A stretch of DNA of 64,000 nt from JBOZRQ01 sp050789255 (lineage in GTDB: Bacteria; Bacillota; Sulfobacillia; Symbiobacteriales; Symbiobacteriaceae): positions 85,371 to 149,370 of the forward strand of contig JBOZRQ010000017.1 in assembly GCA_050789255.1 (NCBI GenBank). The letters are read 5' to 3'. A program made the translations under genes and the position numbers. Below are positions 8,601 through 17,402 of this stretch, piece after piece. Each line of letters opens with the position of its first letter. Position 1 is the first letter of the stretch. The notes beneath the pieces were generated by a model. The model had not been told where the DNA came from and searched no databases. It saw only the letters and a program-made list of their open reading frames with translations.

Positions 8601-8831
8601 CTAGCGTGTCGCACCGCCATCTGCGAGGGCCTGCTCGGCGTACTTGATCATGACCTTCACCATGCGTCCGCCGATTCGACCTCCGACCCGCCCGCAGTCA
8701 CGGGAGGTGGTCTCCGGCCACCCCTGGCTGGCAATCTGCTGAGCCAGCCCTTCCTGGGCGGCAATCTCCCACTTGAAGCGATCGGTCAACTCGTGGGGTA
8801 AAACTCGGCCGGTGGGCGTGAACTGTGCCAC
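8601..8831 (-). CDS. Small acid-soluble spore protein, alpha/beta type
   Basis: Protein of 76 aa with both SASP signatures: KWEIAAQEGL (GPR-protease cleavage region) and SRDCGRVGGRIGGRMVKVMI (DNA-binding segment). These proteins coat and protect DNA in the dormant spore. Length fits the family (60-90 aa). The GTG start has GGAGGTGG ten bases upstream and a SigG-like promoter about 35-60 bases further. The extra Arg-Ile-Gly-Gly after VGG duplicates the GG motif compared with the usual GG(E/Q)MV. Confidence 0.92.
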   Translation of the reverse strand: MAQFTPTGRVLPHELTDRFKWEIAAQEGLAQQIASQGWPETTSRDCGRVGGRIGGRMVKVMIKYAEQALADGGATR

Positions 8832-8862
8832 GGAAGGCCACCTCCTTCAAGTTTTACAGGCT

Positions 8863-8893
8863 TAGTGTGCAAAGGCCGCCGCCCTGTTATGTC
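8863..8893 (-). promoter_or_regulatory. Candidate SigG-type forespore promoter for SASP gene
   Basis: On the minus strand GACATA (8888-8893), 18-base spacer, CACACTA (8863-8869). This resembles the SigG consensus TGMATA-N17/18-CATACTA and sits at a suitable distance from the SASP start. Confidence 0.45.
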
Positions 8894-8976
8894 TAGCAAT
8901 CGCAGGGAAGGAACCCTGTACGTTCTTGTCGAACAGTGTGGGAACTTGTTCGTACGGTCACTACGGAGGATCCCAC

Positions 8977-9312
8977 ATGAGCACCAATTTTCTCGAAGTC
9001 GGGGCACTGCGCGAAGGGTTGCAGGAGATTTACGAAAACGCCCAGTGGCTTGGCCGGCTGCTCTCAATGACCCCCGATCAGCGGGCGGCCATGGAGCAGG
9101 CGCGCGTGGCCCAAGGCGACGTCACCACCTATACCGACGATGTGCGAACCGCCCTCAGCGCTGTCATTGAGCAGTCGGGGGACCTGGTTCAGCTTCTCGA
9201 TCGCTTCGAATCGAACCCCATCGTCTATACCGGCGACGGCAGCACCGCCGAGGTGCTCGCCATGCTGGAGCGCCTGCTGGCCCTGCACAGGCGGGAGGCG
9301 GGCCATCCGTAA
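8977..9312 (+). CDS. Hypothetical helical protein (111 aa)
   Basis: ATG at 8977 is preferred over upstream starts because GGAGG lies eight bases before it. The product is soluble and mostly helical (LREGLQEIYENAQWLGRLL; EVLAMLERLLALHRREAG) with no recognised domain. It ends two bases before the start of the hydrolase gene, so the two are likely one operon with the FtsA-like and MBL genes that follow. Confidence 0.7.
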   Translation: MSTNFLEVGALREGLQEIYENAQWLGRLLSMTPDQRAAMEQARVAQGDVTTYTDDVRTALSAVIEQSGDLVQLLDRFESNPIVYTGDGSTAEVLAMLERLLALHRREAGHP

Positions 9313-9314
9313 CC

Positions 9315-10328
9315 ATGCGGGAGGGACCCGATCCTTTGCGACGCTGGATTAGTGAACGGCTTGATGATCTGATGCTTCCGGCCCTGAAGGCGATTTCGCC
9401 GGGTTATCGCCGGCGGATGCCCCGGTACCGTCCCTGCGATGCCTGCGAAATCGACTCCCTGTCCGGCGTCCGGGCGCCCGAGCAGGTGGACCTGGTCCTG
9501 AGGAAGCCCTGGCGGGGCTGCCAGGTGCAGGAGTTTCGCTTTCAGAGCCCGGTCGACTGCTGTCCGCCCGGCGACGAGACCGTCACCGGCCTGTTGATCA
9601 CCACCGACCCCAAGGCGCCCTGGACGCTGATCGTGCCGGGCTATAGCACCGGCGCCCTGCCGCCATACGGCTATACCTTCTACCAGGAACTCCAGGGGCG
9701 ATCGCTGATCGACCGCTCCATCAACGTCGCCCTGATCGACCTGCCCTTCCATCTCGCCCGGCGCCGGCCGGGTCACCTCTCCGGCGAGGGCTTCTTCAGC
9801 CCCGACCTCGCCCAAACCAAACTCGCCGTCCGCCAGGCGGCGGCCGATGCCATCGCAGCGGTGCGCTGGCTGGAGCAGGTCCACGGGCGGCCCGTCGGAC
9901 TCTGGGGAACCTCGCTGGGCGGCTGCATCTCCGGGCTGGTAACCACCCAGGTGGACACGCTTGGGGCGGTGGTCCTCATGGAGCCGCTGGACAACCCCGG
10001 CGATCCCCTGGCGGTACTGCCCGGCTCGGCAGACATCCGTGCAGAGGTCGCCCGGGCGGGCATCAGTCCCGAGGAGATTCCCCGGGGGCTGCGTGACGTG
10101 GCTCCGTCCAGCTACCAGCCGAAGGTAGCCAAGGAGCGCATCCTGTTCGTTACGCCGCTGTGGGATCGGGTGGTGCCCACCCAGTTGCAGGAGGCGTTCT
10201 GGCAGGCCTGGGGGCGCCCCGAGCGGCTGGTGGCCGAGGCGGGCCACATCTTCCTGGCCAAGGACATGGCCATGGCCGCCCGAGCTGCCGACTTTATCGC
10301 TGCCAGGATCAAGGACCCGGTCCAGTAA
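9315..10328 (+). CDS. Alpha/beta hydrolase family protein
   Basis: Protein of 337 aa with an alpha/beta-hydrolase core: oxyanion-side strand TLIVPGYSTG, nucleophile elbow GLWGTSLGG, acid region ILFVTPLWDRVVP and the C-terminal histidine in EAGHIFLAKD. All three triad residues (Ser, Asp, His) appear present. The N-terminal 90 residues contain a conserved-looking CDACEID motif. The overall layout recalls the ABHD18/DUF2048 group, though I cannot confirm that without a search. No signal peptide. Substrate unknown. Confidence 0.8.
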   Translation: MREGPDPLRRWISERLDDLMLPALKAISPGYRRRMPRYRPCDACEIDSLSGVRAPEQVDLVLRKPWRGCQVQEFRFQSPVDCCPPGDETVTGLLITTDPKAPWTLIVPGYSTGALPPYGYTFYQELQGRSLIDRSINVALIDLPFHLARRRPGHLSGEGFFSPDLAQTKLAVRQAAADAIAAVRWLEQVHGRPVGLWGTSLGGCISGLVTTQVDTLGAVVLMEPLDNPGDPLAVLPGSADIRAEVARAGISPEEIPRGLRDVAPSSYQPKVAKERILFVTPLWDRVVPTQLQEAFWQAWGRPERLVAEAGHIFLAKDMAMAARAADFIAARIKDPVQ

Positions 10329-10357
10329 GCGCCGTAGCATAAGGGGGAACCAGCTCT

Positions 10358-12514
10358 GTGGCCGACCGTCCTTTGCTCGCACTCGATATCGGCACCCGCA
10401 AGGTGGTCGGTCTGCTGACACTGCCGGGCCCCAAGGGCCTGAAGATCGTGGCGGCCGACCGCCTGGAGCACACCACCCGCGCCATGTTCGACGGCCAGAT
10501 CCACGACGTGGTCGAGGTGGCCTCGGTGGTCAGCAAGATCGTCACCCGGCTGTCGGCCAAGGCTGGCGTCCCCCTGACCGAGGCGGCCGTCGCTGCCGCC
10601 GGCCGAGCCTTGCGCACCTTCAAGGGCACCGCCAGCCGGGAGCTGTCGGGCCTGGTGGAGCTGAGCGCTGAGGAGGTCTTCGCCCTGGAACTGGAGGCGG
10701 TGCAGGGCGCCCAGGCAGCGCTGGCCTCCGCCCTGAAGGACAGGGAGAACGCCCAGGATTTCCACTACGTCGGCCACAGCGTCATGGGCGCCAGGCTCGA
10801 CGGCCTGCCCATCGGCAACCTGACCGGGCAGCGGGGCAACCTGGCCGAGCTCGACGTGATCGCCACCTTCCTGCCCCGTGGTGTGGTCGACTCCCTGCAG
10901 GCCGTGCTTCAGCGCACCGGCCTGGAGATGACGGCGCTCACCCTGGAGCCGATCGCCGCCCTCGCGGTGGCCGTGCCCCAGTCGATGCGCCACCTCAACC
11001 TGGTGCTGGTCGACATCGGGGCGGGTACCTCAGATATCGCCATCACCAGCAAGGGCACCGTCATCGCCTACGACATGGCGCCCACCGCCGGCGACGAGAT
11101 CACCGAAGCGCTCTCCGAGGCCTATCTGCTCGACTTCCGGGTCGGCGAGCAGGTCAAACGGCAGATCAACGCCCAGCGTGAGGTCACCTTTACCGATATC
11201 CTGGGCCAGAAGCAAACGGTCTCTGCCGAAGCCCTCCGGGAGGCGATCCGGCCCGCCGTGGAGCGCCTGGCGCGCGAGATCTCCGAGCGGGTGCTCAGGC
11301 TGAACTCGGGCGCCCCGCCCCAGGCGGTGATGCTGGTGGGCGGCGGCAGCCTTAGTCCGGGCCTTCCCGCCGCCGTCGCCAGCTTCGTGGGGCTCCCCGA
11401 GAACCGGGTGGCCGTGCGCGGCCGCGACGCCATCGCCGGGGTAGAGGGGGCCAAGTCGATCCTGAACGGCCCCGACTCCATCACCCCGATCGGCATCGCC
11501 GTCGCCTCGCGCGACAAGTCGACCCTGGGCTTCAGCTACATCCATGTCAACGGGCGCGGCGTACGGCTCTTCCATCCGTCCCGGCTGAATGTGGCCGACG
11601 CTCTGCTTGCGGCCGGCATCTCCATCAAGGATCTCCAGGGCCAGGTCGGCAAGGGCCTGACCGTCACGGTCAACGGTTCGCTGCGAATCGTCCGGGGCAC
11701 CATCGGCAAGCCGGCCCGCATTCTCGTCAACGACGAGGTCGGCCATCTGGACACAGCCATCTCCCATCGAGATCGGATTGCGGTGGAGCCAGGTACCGCC
11801 GGCGAACCGGGTCATGCCACGGTGGGCGAGGTCGCCCCCGAGGCACACGAGCGTCTCGAAGTGACCGTCAACGGCACCCCGCATTCCCTGGAAGCGCTAA
11901 TCACCGTAAACGGGGCCTACTGCTCCGCCGACCGGCCGCTGGCCGACAACGATGTGGTCGTCGTGCGGCCCGTCCGCACTATCGATGATGTGATGATCCA
12001 CCTCGGCGTCGAGGATGCCGGCCAGATCGAGGTGCTGCGCTACAGCCTGGACGGCGTCACCCAGGTGCGGCGGCGGCCCAAGTACGAAATTCGTCTGAAC
12101 GGCGCCCTGGCAGGACCGGAAACGCCGCTGCGCAGCGGCGACCGGCTCGATGTCGCGCCGGTGGCGCCCCTGACCCTGGCCGAGGTGGCTGTGGCCGCCG
12201 AGGTCGCTCCCGCCGCCACCGGGGTAACCCGGGTGCGGGTGAACGGCGAACTGATGGAGCTGCCCGGCTATCGGGTGCAGCTCCTGCGGAACGGGCGCCC
12301 GGCGAACCTGACGGACCCCCTGAACGAAAACGATGCCATCGGCATCTTACAGAGCGGCGAGGCCCCGATCTTCGCACACGTGCTGGCACGGGCGAGTATC
12401 GCCACGACGCCGCCCCCTGGCAAGAGCAATCTGCGCATGCTGCTCAACGGTCAGCCCGCCGAGTTCACCATGCCGCTCAATGATGGCGATATCGTTGATC
12501 TGATCTGGGAGTGA
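10358..12514 (+). CDS. FtsA-like actin-fold ATPase with long C-terminal extension
   Basis: Protein of 718 aa. Residues 1-390 form an actin/HSP70-fold ATPase of the FtsA/PilM type: phosphate-1 motif LLALDIGTRKVVGLL, an SHS2-like insert (about 80-180), phosphate-2 motif VLVDIGAGTSDIAI and adenosine motif VMLVGGGSLSPGL. Residues 390-718 are beta-rich and contain several similar segments with the pattern VNG followed by a hydrophobic strand (for example VTVNGTPHSLEALITVNG), suggesting tandem beta-grasp-like modules. Canonical FtsA is about 420 aa with a C-terminal amphipathic helix; this one lacks it. GTG start; overlaps the MBL gene by four bases. Confidence 0.8.
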   Translation: MADRPLLALDIGTRKVVGLLTLPGPKGLKIVAADRLEHTTRAMFDGQIHDVVEVASVVSKIVTRLSAKAGVPLTEAAVAAAGRALRTFKGTASRELSGLVELSAEEVFALELEAVQGAQAALASALKDRENAQDFHYVGHSVMGARLDGLPIGNLTGQRGNLAELDVIATFLPRGVVDSLQAVLQRTGLEMTALTLEPIAALAVAVPQSMRHLNLVLVDIGAGTSDIAITSKGTVIAYDMAPTAGDEITEALSEAYLLDFRVGEQVKRQINAQREVTFTDILGQKQTVSAEALREAIRPAVERLAREISERVLRLNSGAPPQAVMLVGGGSLSPGLPAAVASFVGLPENRVAVRGRDAIAGVEGAKSILNGPDSITPIGIAVASRDKSTLGFSYIHVNGRGVRLFHPSRLNVADALLAAGISIKDLQGQVGKGLTVTVNGSLRIVRGTIGKPARILVNDEVGHLDTAISHRDRIAVEPGTAGEPGHATVGEVAPEAHERLEVTVNGTPHSLEALITVNGAYCSADRPLADNDVVVVRPVRTIDDVMIHLGVEDAGQIEVLRYSLDGVTQVRRRPKYEIRLNGALAGPETPLRSGDRLDVAPVAPLTLAEVAVAAEVAPAATGVTRVRVNGELMELPGYRVQLLRNGRPANLTDPLNENDAIGILQSGEAPIFAHVLARASIATTPPPGKSNLRMLLNGQPAEFTMPLNDGDIVDLIWE

Positions 12515-13443
12515 TACCACCCTTGTCGCTACAGCAGTTGACGGAACGTGTTTACATCTACCGGGGCGGGGTCAACTTCGGGGTGATCGTCGCCCCGGAG
12601 AAGCGGCTGATTCTGGTGGACTCCGGCCTTGATTCGGGCAACGCCCGCAAGGCGCTGCGGCCCTTCCTGGAGGACGGCTACACCCTGGCGGCCATCATCA
12701 ATACCCATTCGCACAGCGACCACATCGGCGGCAACGCCGACCTGGTCAAGCGCACGGGCTGCGAGGTCTGGGCGCCGGCCAAGGAGCGGCCGTTCATCCT
12801 CTGGCCCGAACTGGAGCCCCTGGGGCTCTATGGCGGGGCCTGGCCGCCGCCCGCCATGCAGGTCAAGTTCCTCCAGGCCCAGCCGACCCCGGAGGTGCGG
12901 GAGCTGCCGACGGCGCCTTGCCAGTTCACCCTGGCGGGGGTTACGCTGGAACTGGTGCCAATCCCCGGCCACGCCTTCGATCAGGTTGCTGTCGCCATCG
13001 ACGGGGTGCTCCTGGCCGCCGACGGGCTCTTTAAGCCCGAGGTGATCGAAAAACACCCGATTATCTTTCTTGTGAATGTGGCAGATTATCTCGGTGGCTT
13101 GGACCGGATCGCCGCCCGGCCCGAGCGCTACATTCTGCCCGGCCACGGCGATCTGATCGACCGAACCGGGGAGGAGGACCCGCTGCCCGCTGTCATCGCC
13201 GAGAACAAGGAGTCCCTTGCCCGGTTGCAGGAAGCGATCCTCGATGTGCTCGAGGGTGGTCCCCTCGGGTTGGAGGAGCTGCTGTACGCCACCGTTGGCC
13301 GGATGGGCAAGACCCTGGACTCGGAACCGCAGTTCTTCCTCGATCGGGCGGCAATTTCTGGACATCTCTCGTTCCTGACATACCAGGGTCGAATCGGAGC
13401 GTATTATGTAGAGGGTCGGCGGCTCATCCGCCGGCTTGCGTGA
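12511..13443 (+). CDS. Metallo-beta-lactamase-fold hydrolase
   Basis: Protein of 310 aa with the MBL metal motif THSHSDHIGG (HxHxDH), a second His in PIPGHAFDQ, an Asp in LLAADGLF, and a third His in ILPGHGDLI. This is a complete dinuclear metal site. The C-terminal 90 residues form a winged-helix-like segment as in the MBL proteins that carry a C-terminal BLACT-type domain. GTG start overlaps the FtsA-like stop; a TTG at 12524 is in another frame. Substrate unknown (thioesterase, lactonase or glyoxalase II-like are possible). Confidence 0.88.
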   Translation: MIPPLSLQQLTERVYIYRGGVNFGVIVAPEKRLILVDSGLDSGNARKALRPFLEDGYTLAAIINTHSHSDHIGGNADLVKRTGCEVWAPAKERPFILWPELEPLGLYGGAWPPPAMQVKFLQAQPTPEVRELPTAPCQFTLAGVTLELVPIPGHAFDQVAVAIDGVLLAADGLFKPEVIEKHPIIFLVNVADYLGGLDRIAARPERYILPGHGDLIDRTGEEDPLPAVIAENKESLARLQEAILDVLEGGPLGLEELLYATVGRMGKTLDSEPQFFLDRAAISGHLSFLTYQGRIGAYYVEGRRLIRRLA

Positions 13444-13478
13444 GGTCAGTTTACAGTTGTATTACAGCGTGATTAACA

Positions 13479-13512
13479 CTTACCTCTTTGGTAGGGAATT
13501 ATCTGAGGTAAG
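13479..13512. repeat. 8-bp inverted repeat upstream of cyanophycinase-like gene
   Basis: CTTACCTC (13479-13486) and GAGGTAAG (13505-13512) in an AT-richer 125-bp gap. It may be an operator or part of the mRNA leader of the next gene. Confidence 0.4.
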
Positions 13513-13568
13513 GACAAATACAAGTAAGAAGAAGAACTTGGGGTGGCTTCTAAGGTGGTGACCGCACG

Positions 13569-14507
13569 GTGAAACTGGATCGCCTTGGTGATATTACATC
13601 CGAATTGTCCTCGAGCCTTGTGAAGTCGCTGGTTCTGCCGGGCGGGTTTTGGGCATGGTTGACCAAGCCGCTCACAGGCCGCGACAAATCGGCGAAAACC
13701 GAAGGGCGGCCCGCCTCCGATGAGGCCGTTCGTCCCATCCCCGTCGGGGGTCCGGTGGTCCTGTTGGGGGGCGCCCCGGTGCCCGATGAGGCCGTGGTGG
13801 CAGTGCTGCACATGGCCGGCGGCCGCACCGCAAATGTGGTCGTCGTTCCCGTGGCTTCCGAGTCGCCCGGGGAGACTGGCAGCGAGGGCGCCCGGCTCTT
13901 CAGCCGGTATGGCATGAAGAACGTCTGGGTAGCTCCCCTGTCCACCCGTGAGCAGGCAGATGACCCCGAAACAGCCGCCCGGCTGGTGGCTGCGGATATC
14001 ATTTTGCTGTGCGGCACCGATCCCAAGCTTGGCATCGAGCGCTTCCGCAGTACTGCCGCGGCGGCGGCAGTGCGCCGTGCCCATGAGTCCGGCAAGATCC
14101 TGGCCGGCCTCGACGGCGGCGCCGTTATGCTCGGTGAAGGGCTGATTTCGGGCGAGGAGTTCCTGCCCGGGCTGGGCATTCTCCCCGGCCTGGTGGTCCA
14201 CACGGGCTTTACGCAGCACGCCCGCTTTGGCCAGATGGCCAAGGCGCTCCAGTCCCGCCAGACCCTGTCGGGCGCCGGCGTCGACCACGGTGTGGCCATG
14301 ATCATCCGGGGCGACGAGGGCCGGGTCCTTGGCGACGGGGGCGTCACCTTCCTGGATACCCACGAGGCGACTTCGGTGCCCGAAGAGACCGAAGCCGTCT
14401 ACGGCATTCGGGTCCACGTGCTGACTGAGGGCTTTGGGATTAACCTCAAGACCCGCAAGCCGCTGGGGCCTGTGAAGGAGCCGCAGCAGGCGGTGGCGGA
14501 GCGGTAA
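13569..14507 (+). CDS. Cyanophycinase-like (peptidase S51 fold) protein lacking the catalytic serine
   Basis: Protein of 312 aa. The N-terminal 75 residues are a linker-like region. After it comes the class-I-glutamine-amidotransferase-like fold of cyanophycinase: PVVLLGGAPVPDEAV, LLCGTDPKL, then the nucleophile elbow. Cyanophycinases read GTSAGA there; here it is GLDGGA (residues 180-185), so Ser is replaced by Asp182. The later GIDE motif is GVDH. The fold is kept but hydrolysis of cyanophycin-type bonds is unlikely. GTG start after AAGGTGGTGA. Ends at a strong terminator. Confidence 0.8.
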   Translation: MKLDRLGDITSELSSSLVKSLVLPGGFWAWLTKPLTGRDKSAKTEGRPASDEAVRPIPVGGPVVLLGGAPVPDEAVVAVLHMAGGRTANVVVVPVASESPGETGSEGARLFSRYGMKNVWVAPLSTREQADDPETAARLVAADIILLCGTDPKLGIERFRSTAAAAAVRRAHESGKILAGLDGGAVMLGEGLISGEEFLPGLGILPGLVVHTGFTQHARFGQMAKALQSRQTLSGAGVDHGVAMIIRGDEGRVLGDGGVTFLDTHEATSVPEETEAVYGIRVHVLTEGFGINLKTRKPLGPVKEPQQAVAER

Positions 14508-14525
14508 GAAACTGTGATGATGAAA

Positions 14526-14561
14526 GGGATGTCCTCTCTGGTAGAGGGCATCCCTTTTTTC
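14526..14561 (+). terminator. Rho-independent terminator
   Basis: Stem GGGATGTCCTCT with AGAGGGCATCCC, followed by TTTTTT. Ends the cyanophycinase-like transcript. Confidence 0.85.
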
Positions 14562-14610
14562 GTGATAGTGTGGGATGGGGGGATTTTAGGAACACGTCGG
14601 ACTAAGAGAG

Positions 14611-15027
14611 GTGGCAAAGACTGTGGCCTTCAACGATACATACCGAATGAGTGCGCACGCTGTGATAACGAATGACCAGGGCCAGGTTCTACTGCTAAAA
14701 CGGCGGAACTTCGATCAAAGCTGGGGGCTACCCGGGGGAGCCCTGGAGCCAGGGGAGACAATCCTGGATGGGATCGTGCGCGAATGCGCCGAAGAGCTTG
14801 GCGCACAGGTCAAGGTCATGTATTTGAGTGGCGTGTACTTGCACGTGGACTTGAACTGTCACAACTTCATCTTCAGGTGCGAACTGCCGCGTGGCTCGCA
14901 ACCGGTCTTGAGTGAAGAGCACACCGAGTGGCGATACTTCGGCTTTGATGAACTCCCACCCGAGCAGCACCAAAAGGTACAAGACTGCCTGACATTCCAG
15001 AGGACGGTTAGTGCTGGAAGGTTCTAG
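14611..15027 (+). CDS. Nudix hydrolase
   Basis: Protein of 138 aa with a full Nudix box starting GALEPGETILDGIVRECAEE and continuing into LGA, which carries the Gx5Ex7REUxEExGU metal-binding pattern. It probably hydrolyses a nucleoside diphosphate linked to another moiety. GTG at 14611 follows AGAGAGG. Convergent with the beta-propeller lipoprotein gene; the two 3' ends overlap by 20 bases. Confidence 0.93.
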   Translation: MAKTVAFNDTYRMSAHAVITNDQGQVLLLKRRNFDQSWGLPGGALEPGETILDGIVRECAEELGAQVKVMYLSGVYLHVDLNCHNFIFRCELPRGSQPVLSEEHTEWRYFGFDELPPEQHQKVQDCLTFQRTVSAGRF

Positions 15028-16252
15028 GTGGGTGTTCATCACCCCAGTAGTCAAAAAACCTGGAGCAGCCCACGTAGCCGTAGTATCCGAACCAATTCTC
15101 TGGGGCATCTATGTCCGCCACCTTGTGCGGGGCGCCGCCGTCTTTCGCCGCGATCCACAGGCTCGCTTTGGTCTGCTCATCGAGGCGGCAGAAGAGGATG
15201 TGGCCGCCGTCCTCCGTCCAACGGGGCGCTTCGTCCCGGTACTTGGGGTCCTCGGTCAGGCGGTGGAGGCCAGTGCCATCGGGCCCCACGGTCCAGATCC
15301 GTCGCTGCATCATGCCCTTCCGGGCGGGCTCACCGCCGCCTACACTGCCGATATCCGGCATGGCGACGAAGGCGATGTGGCGGCCGTCTGCGGACCAGAC
15401 CGGGGAGATGGCGGCCATATCGGCGGGGCTGACAGTTCGACTGTGTGAGTCTGTGACCACGATACGCTTATTGGTCCACGTCTGGCGGTCGTTGCCCTCT
15501 GCGACGGCCAGGCGACCGCCCGGGCCTACCGCGAGGAAATCAGGGTAGACGAGCATGTCGTCCACCACTTGGCGCGCCGGAGTGTGCGCCGTCGGGGAGA
15601 CGGACATCAGGGGCAGGCCGTCGGCGGTAATCGATGAGGAGCAGCTGGCTACATTCCAGGAGAGGATGGACTCCGAGGATACCCACGGCCCGAGCATCAG
15701 GCACTGTGGCCCCTGTCCGCGCTTTCCATAGACCTCCTGCGGCCGGCCGCCGTCCGCAGGCACTCGCCAGATGCCGGCGTACGACCGGTCTGGCGCCCCT
15801 TTGGTAAAAGCCAGCCACCGTCCGTCCGGGGACCAGGCAGGGCCTCCTGCGTTGATCTCATCGGCAACTGGACGGGCCTCAGTTCCGTCGGGTCGGCCGA
15901 TAGTCGGCCGGCCCTGCTGGTCCAGGTAGGCGAGCCGGTCATCCACCGGTGACCAGACTGGACGGCTGGCGCCGGCAGGCAGCGGGTGTGTCTCCGAGCC
16001 GTCTGAACGCACGGTGACGTAGCCGTCCTTCGCCCCGAGAAGGATCCACTGCCCAGACCCCGACCAGGTCGGAGCGCCATACCCGCCGCCGCTGGTTAAC
16101 CTGCGCCGAGCGCCATGGGGCAGGTCTTGGACCCAGAGATCACCGTTTCGCATGTAGGCCACGTTGCCACGGGGGCCCGCCGGCGCCACTGGGGCAGAAG
16201 TCACGCAGCCCAGCATTCCCAGCAGCGTTATAAACAGCAACAACCGCCGCAT
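15008..16252 (-). CDS. TolB-like beta-propeller lipoprotein
   Basis: Protein of about 414 aa. ATG at 16252 (ribosome site GGAGGG) begins a lipoprotein signal peptide, MRRLLLFITLLGMLGC, with the lipobox cysteine at residue 16. The mature part contains WD40-like/TolB-type propeller blades with the recurrent PxWSPDGRWLAF pattern (GGPAWSPDGRWLAFTKG, SPVWSADGRHIAFVAM, EAPRWTEDGGHILFCR). It is anchored outside the membrane; ligand unknown. A longer frame upstream to 16393 lacks a ribosome site. Confidence 0.85.
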   Translation of the reverse strand: MRRLLLFITLLGMLGCVTSAPVAPAGPRGNVAYMRNGDLWVQDLPHGARRRLTSGGGYGAPTWSGSGQWILLGAKDGYVTVRSDGSETHPLPAGASRPVWSPVDDRLAYLDQQGRPTIGRPDGTEARPVADEINAGGPAWSPDGRWLAFTKGAPDRSYAGIWRVPADGGRPQEVYGKRGQGPQCLMLGPWVSSESILSWNVASCSSSITADGLPLMSVSPTAHTPARQVVDDMLVYPDFLAVGPGGRLAVAEGNDRQTWTNKRIVVTDSHSRTVSPADMAAISPVWSADGRHIAFVAMPDIGSVGGGEPARKGMMQRRIWTVGPDGTGLHRLTEDPKYRDEAPRWTEDGGHILFCRLDEQTKASLWIAAKDGGAPHKVADIDAPENWFGYYGYVGCSRFFDYWGDEHPPRTFQH

Positions 16253-16287
16253 CGTTGTACCCTCCAGTGCACTTAGTGTGACCCAAA

Positions 16288-16320
16288 TAAAAAAGAGATG
16301 CCCACCGCTTGGGGGCATCC
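16288..16320 (-). terminator. Rho-independent terminator (minus strand)
   Basis: GATGCCC / GGGCATC stem at 16297-16319 with a T-run on the minus strand (A-run 16288-16294). Ends the 16335-16874 transcript. Confidence 0.8.
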
Positions 16321-16334
16321 CTGTTGCCGTCGAA

Positions 16335-16874
16335 CTATGCCTTTGTCTCTGGAGCCCTGGCTTCCGGTTGGGGAGATTTCTGCGCAGAGGCATCCTTCGC
16401 CGCCTTGTTCTTACGAGGGCGAGCGATGGTCTTCTTCGCGGCGGGCTGCTTTACCCGGATCGCCACATACTCCCGCGGTCCTGTGCTCGCGCCGTCGTCG
16501 TCCAGGACGGGGAGGTGGAGCTTGCGCTCTTCGCTGAACGAGATGTTGAAGCCGGCGAGCGCTGCCCGCGCATACCAGGAGCCGGTGCGCCGGCTGTCGC
16601 CCCGTGCGAACTCGACCGCACCGTCTTCGTCCGCCTTGGCATTGAGGACCACCAGAAGCCCGTCATCCACCATCGGGATGCACTTGAGGTGGGTGACCTC
16701 GGTTTCTGACAGGCTGTCAATGGCAGCAGTAATGCGAGGGTTGGCATATAGCCAGAAGTCTGGGGTCAGCGTGACGTGCAGCGCGTACTGCTTAAGCAGA
16801 TCCGCCTTGCTTGCGGGCACACCCGAGGCGATCGCCGCCGCTATCTTGGCCTTTTGGGCATCGGTCAGGTTCAC
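16335..16874 (-). CDS. Hypothetical protein with Lys/Ala-rich tail
   Basis: Protein of 179 aa. GTG at 16874 is chosen because GGAGGAGAGG lies just upstream and a helical start (LTDAQKAKIAAAIASG) follows. The frame continues upstream to 17180 without a ribosome site. The N-terminal 130 residues look globular (DFWLYANPRITAAIDSL). The C-terminal 40 residues are low-complexity, basic and Ala/Pro-rich (AAKKTIARPRKNKAAKDA), as in nucleic-acid-binding tails. No family recognised. Confidence 0.65.
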   Translation of the reverse strand: MNLTDAQKAKIAAAIASGVPASKADLLKQYALHVTLTPDFWLYANPRITAAIDSLSETEVTHLKCIPMVDDGLLVVLNAKADEDGAVEFARGDSRRTGSWYARAALAGFNISFSEERKLHLPVLDDDGASTGPREYVAIRVKQPAAKKTIARPRKNKAAKDASAQKSPQPEARAPETKA

Positions 16875-17317
16875 TTGATCACCCTCTCCTCCCGATTCGT
16901 GGTTACCCGTTAATACGTAAACTAACCCGGCAATGTTCGATGGTGATCCAGAACTTCTGGAAAGTTCATTGAACCTTCCGGAGAGTAGGAAGTGGTTACG
17001 GGGAGTATCTGGAGGATTTTGGAACGCACCCAACTCACGTCGGTTCGTACAGACTACGTGGGCCAAGGCTTCCACAGGTGACCCGAGGGTGGGAGGGGAG
17101 AGACCGGCCGTCGACTCCGGCCCAATCGGAGCCTCCCGATGGACACGAATGGAGGCACGATAGCCCTGACCTGGTTGCATCGCAAAGCCGGGACGAAGAT
17201 TCGAGGCGCTTGTTGCACGGCAGCCTTACTGCTTCAGGGCCTCTGCGTGCTCTTGTCGGAGGATTGTTGGCACTTTGGTCCAACTTACCCAAAAACTTGT
17301 CAACACGCATTGCGCAC

Positions 17318-17353
17318 CGATGAGGACCGCCGGATTGCCGGCGGTCCTCATCG
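17318..17353. repeat. Perfect 16-bp hairpin with four-base loop
   Basis: CGATGAGGACCGCCGG and CCGGCGGTCCTCATCG flank ATTG. No T-tract follows on either strand, so it is not a standard terminator. It lies 71 bases before the start of the HTH/F1-beta-like gene and just upstream of the candidate promoter. Confidence 0.8.
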
Positions 17354-17373
17354 CGAAATAGTGGAAATCACCG

Positions 17374-17402
17374 TTGCATTATGGCGTAATTGGATTTACT
17401 CT
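17374..17402 (+). promoter_or_regulatory. Candidate SigA-type promoter
   Basis: TTGCAT (17374-17379), 17-base spacer, TACTCT (17397-17402), about 22 bases upstream of the HTH/F1-beta-like start. The spacer contains the small palindrome ATTATGGCGTAAT. Confidence 0.35.
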
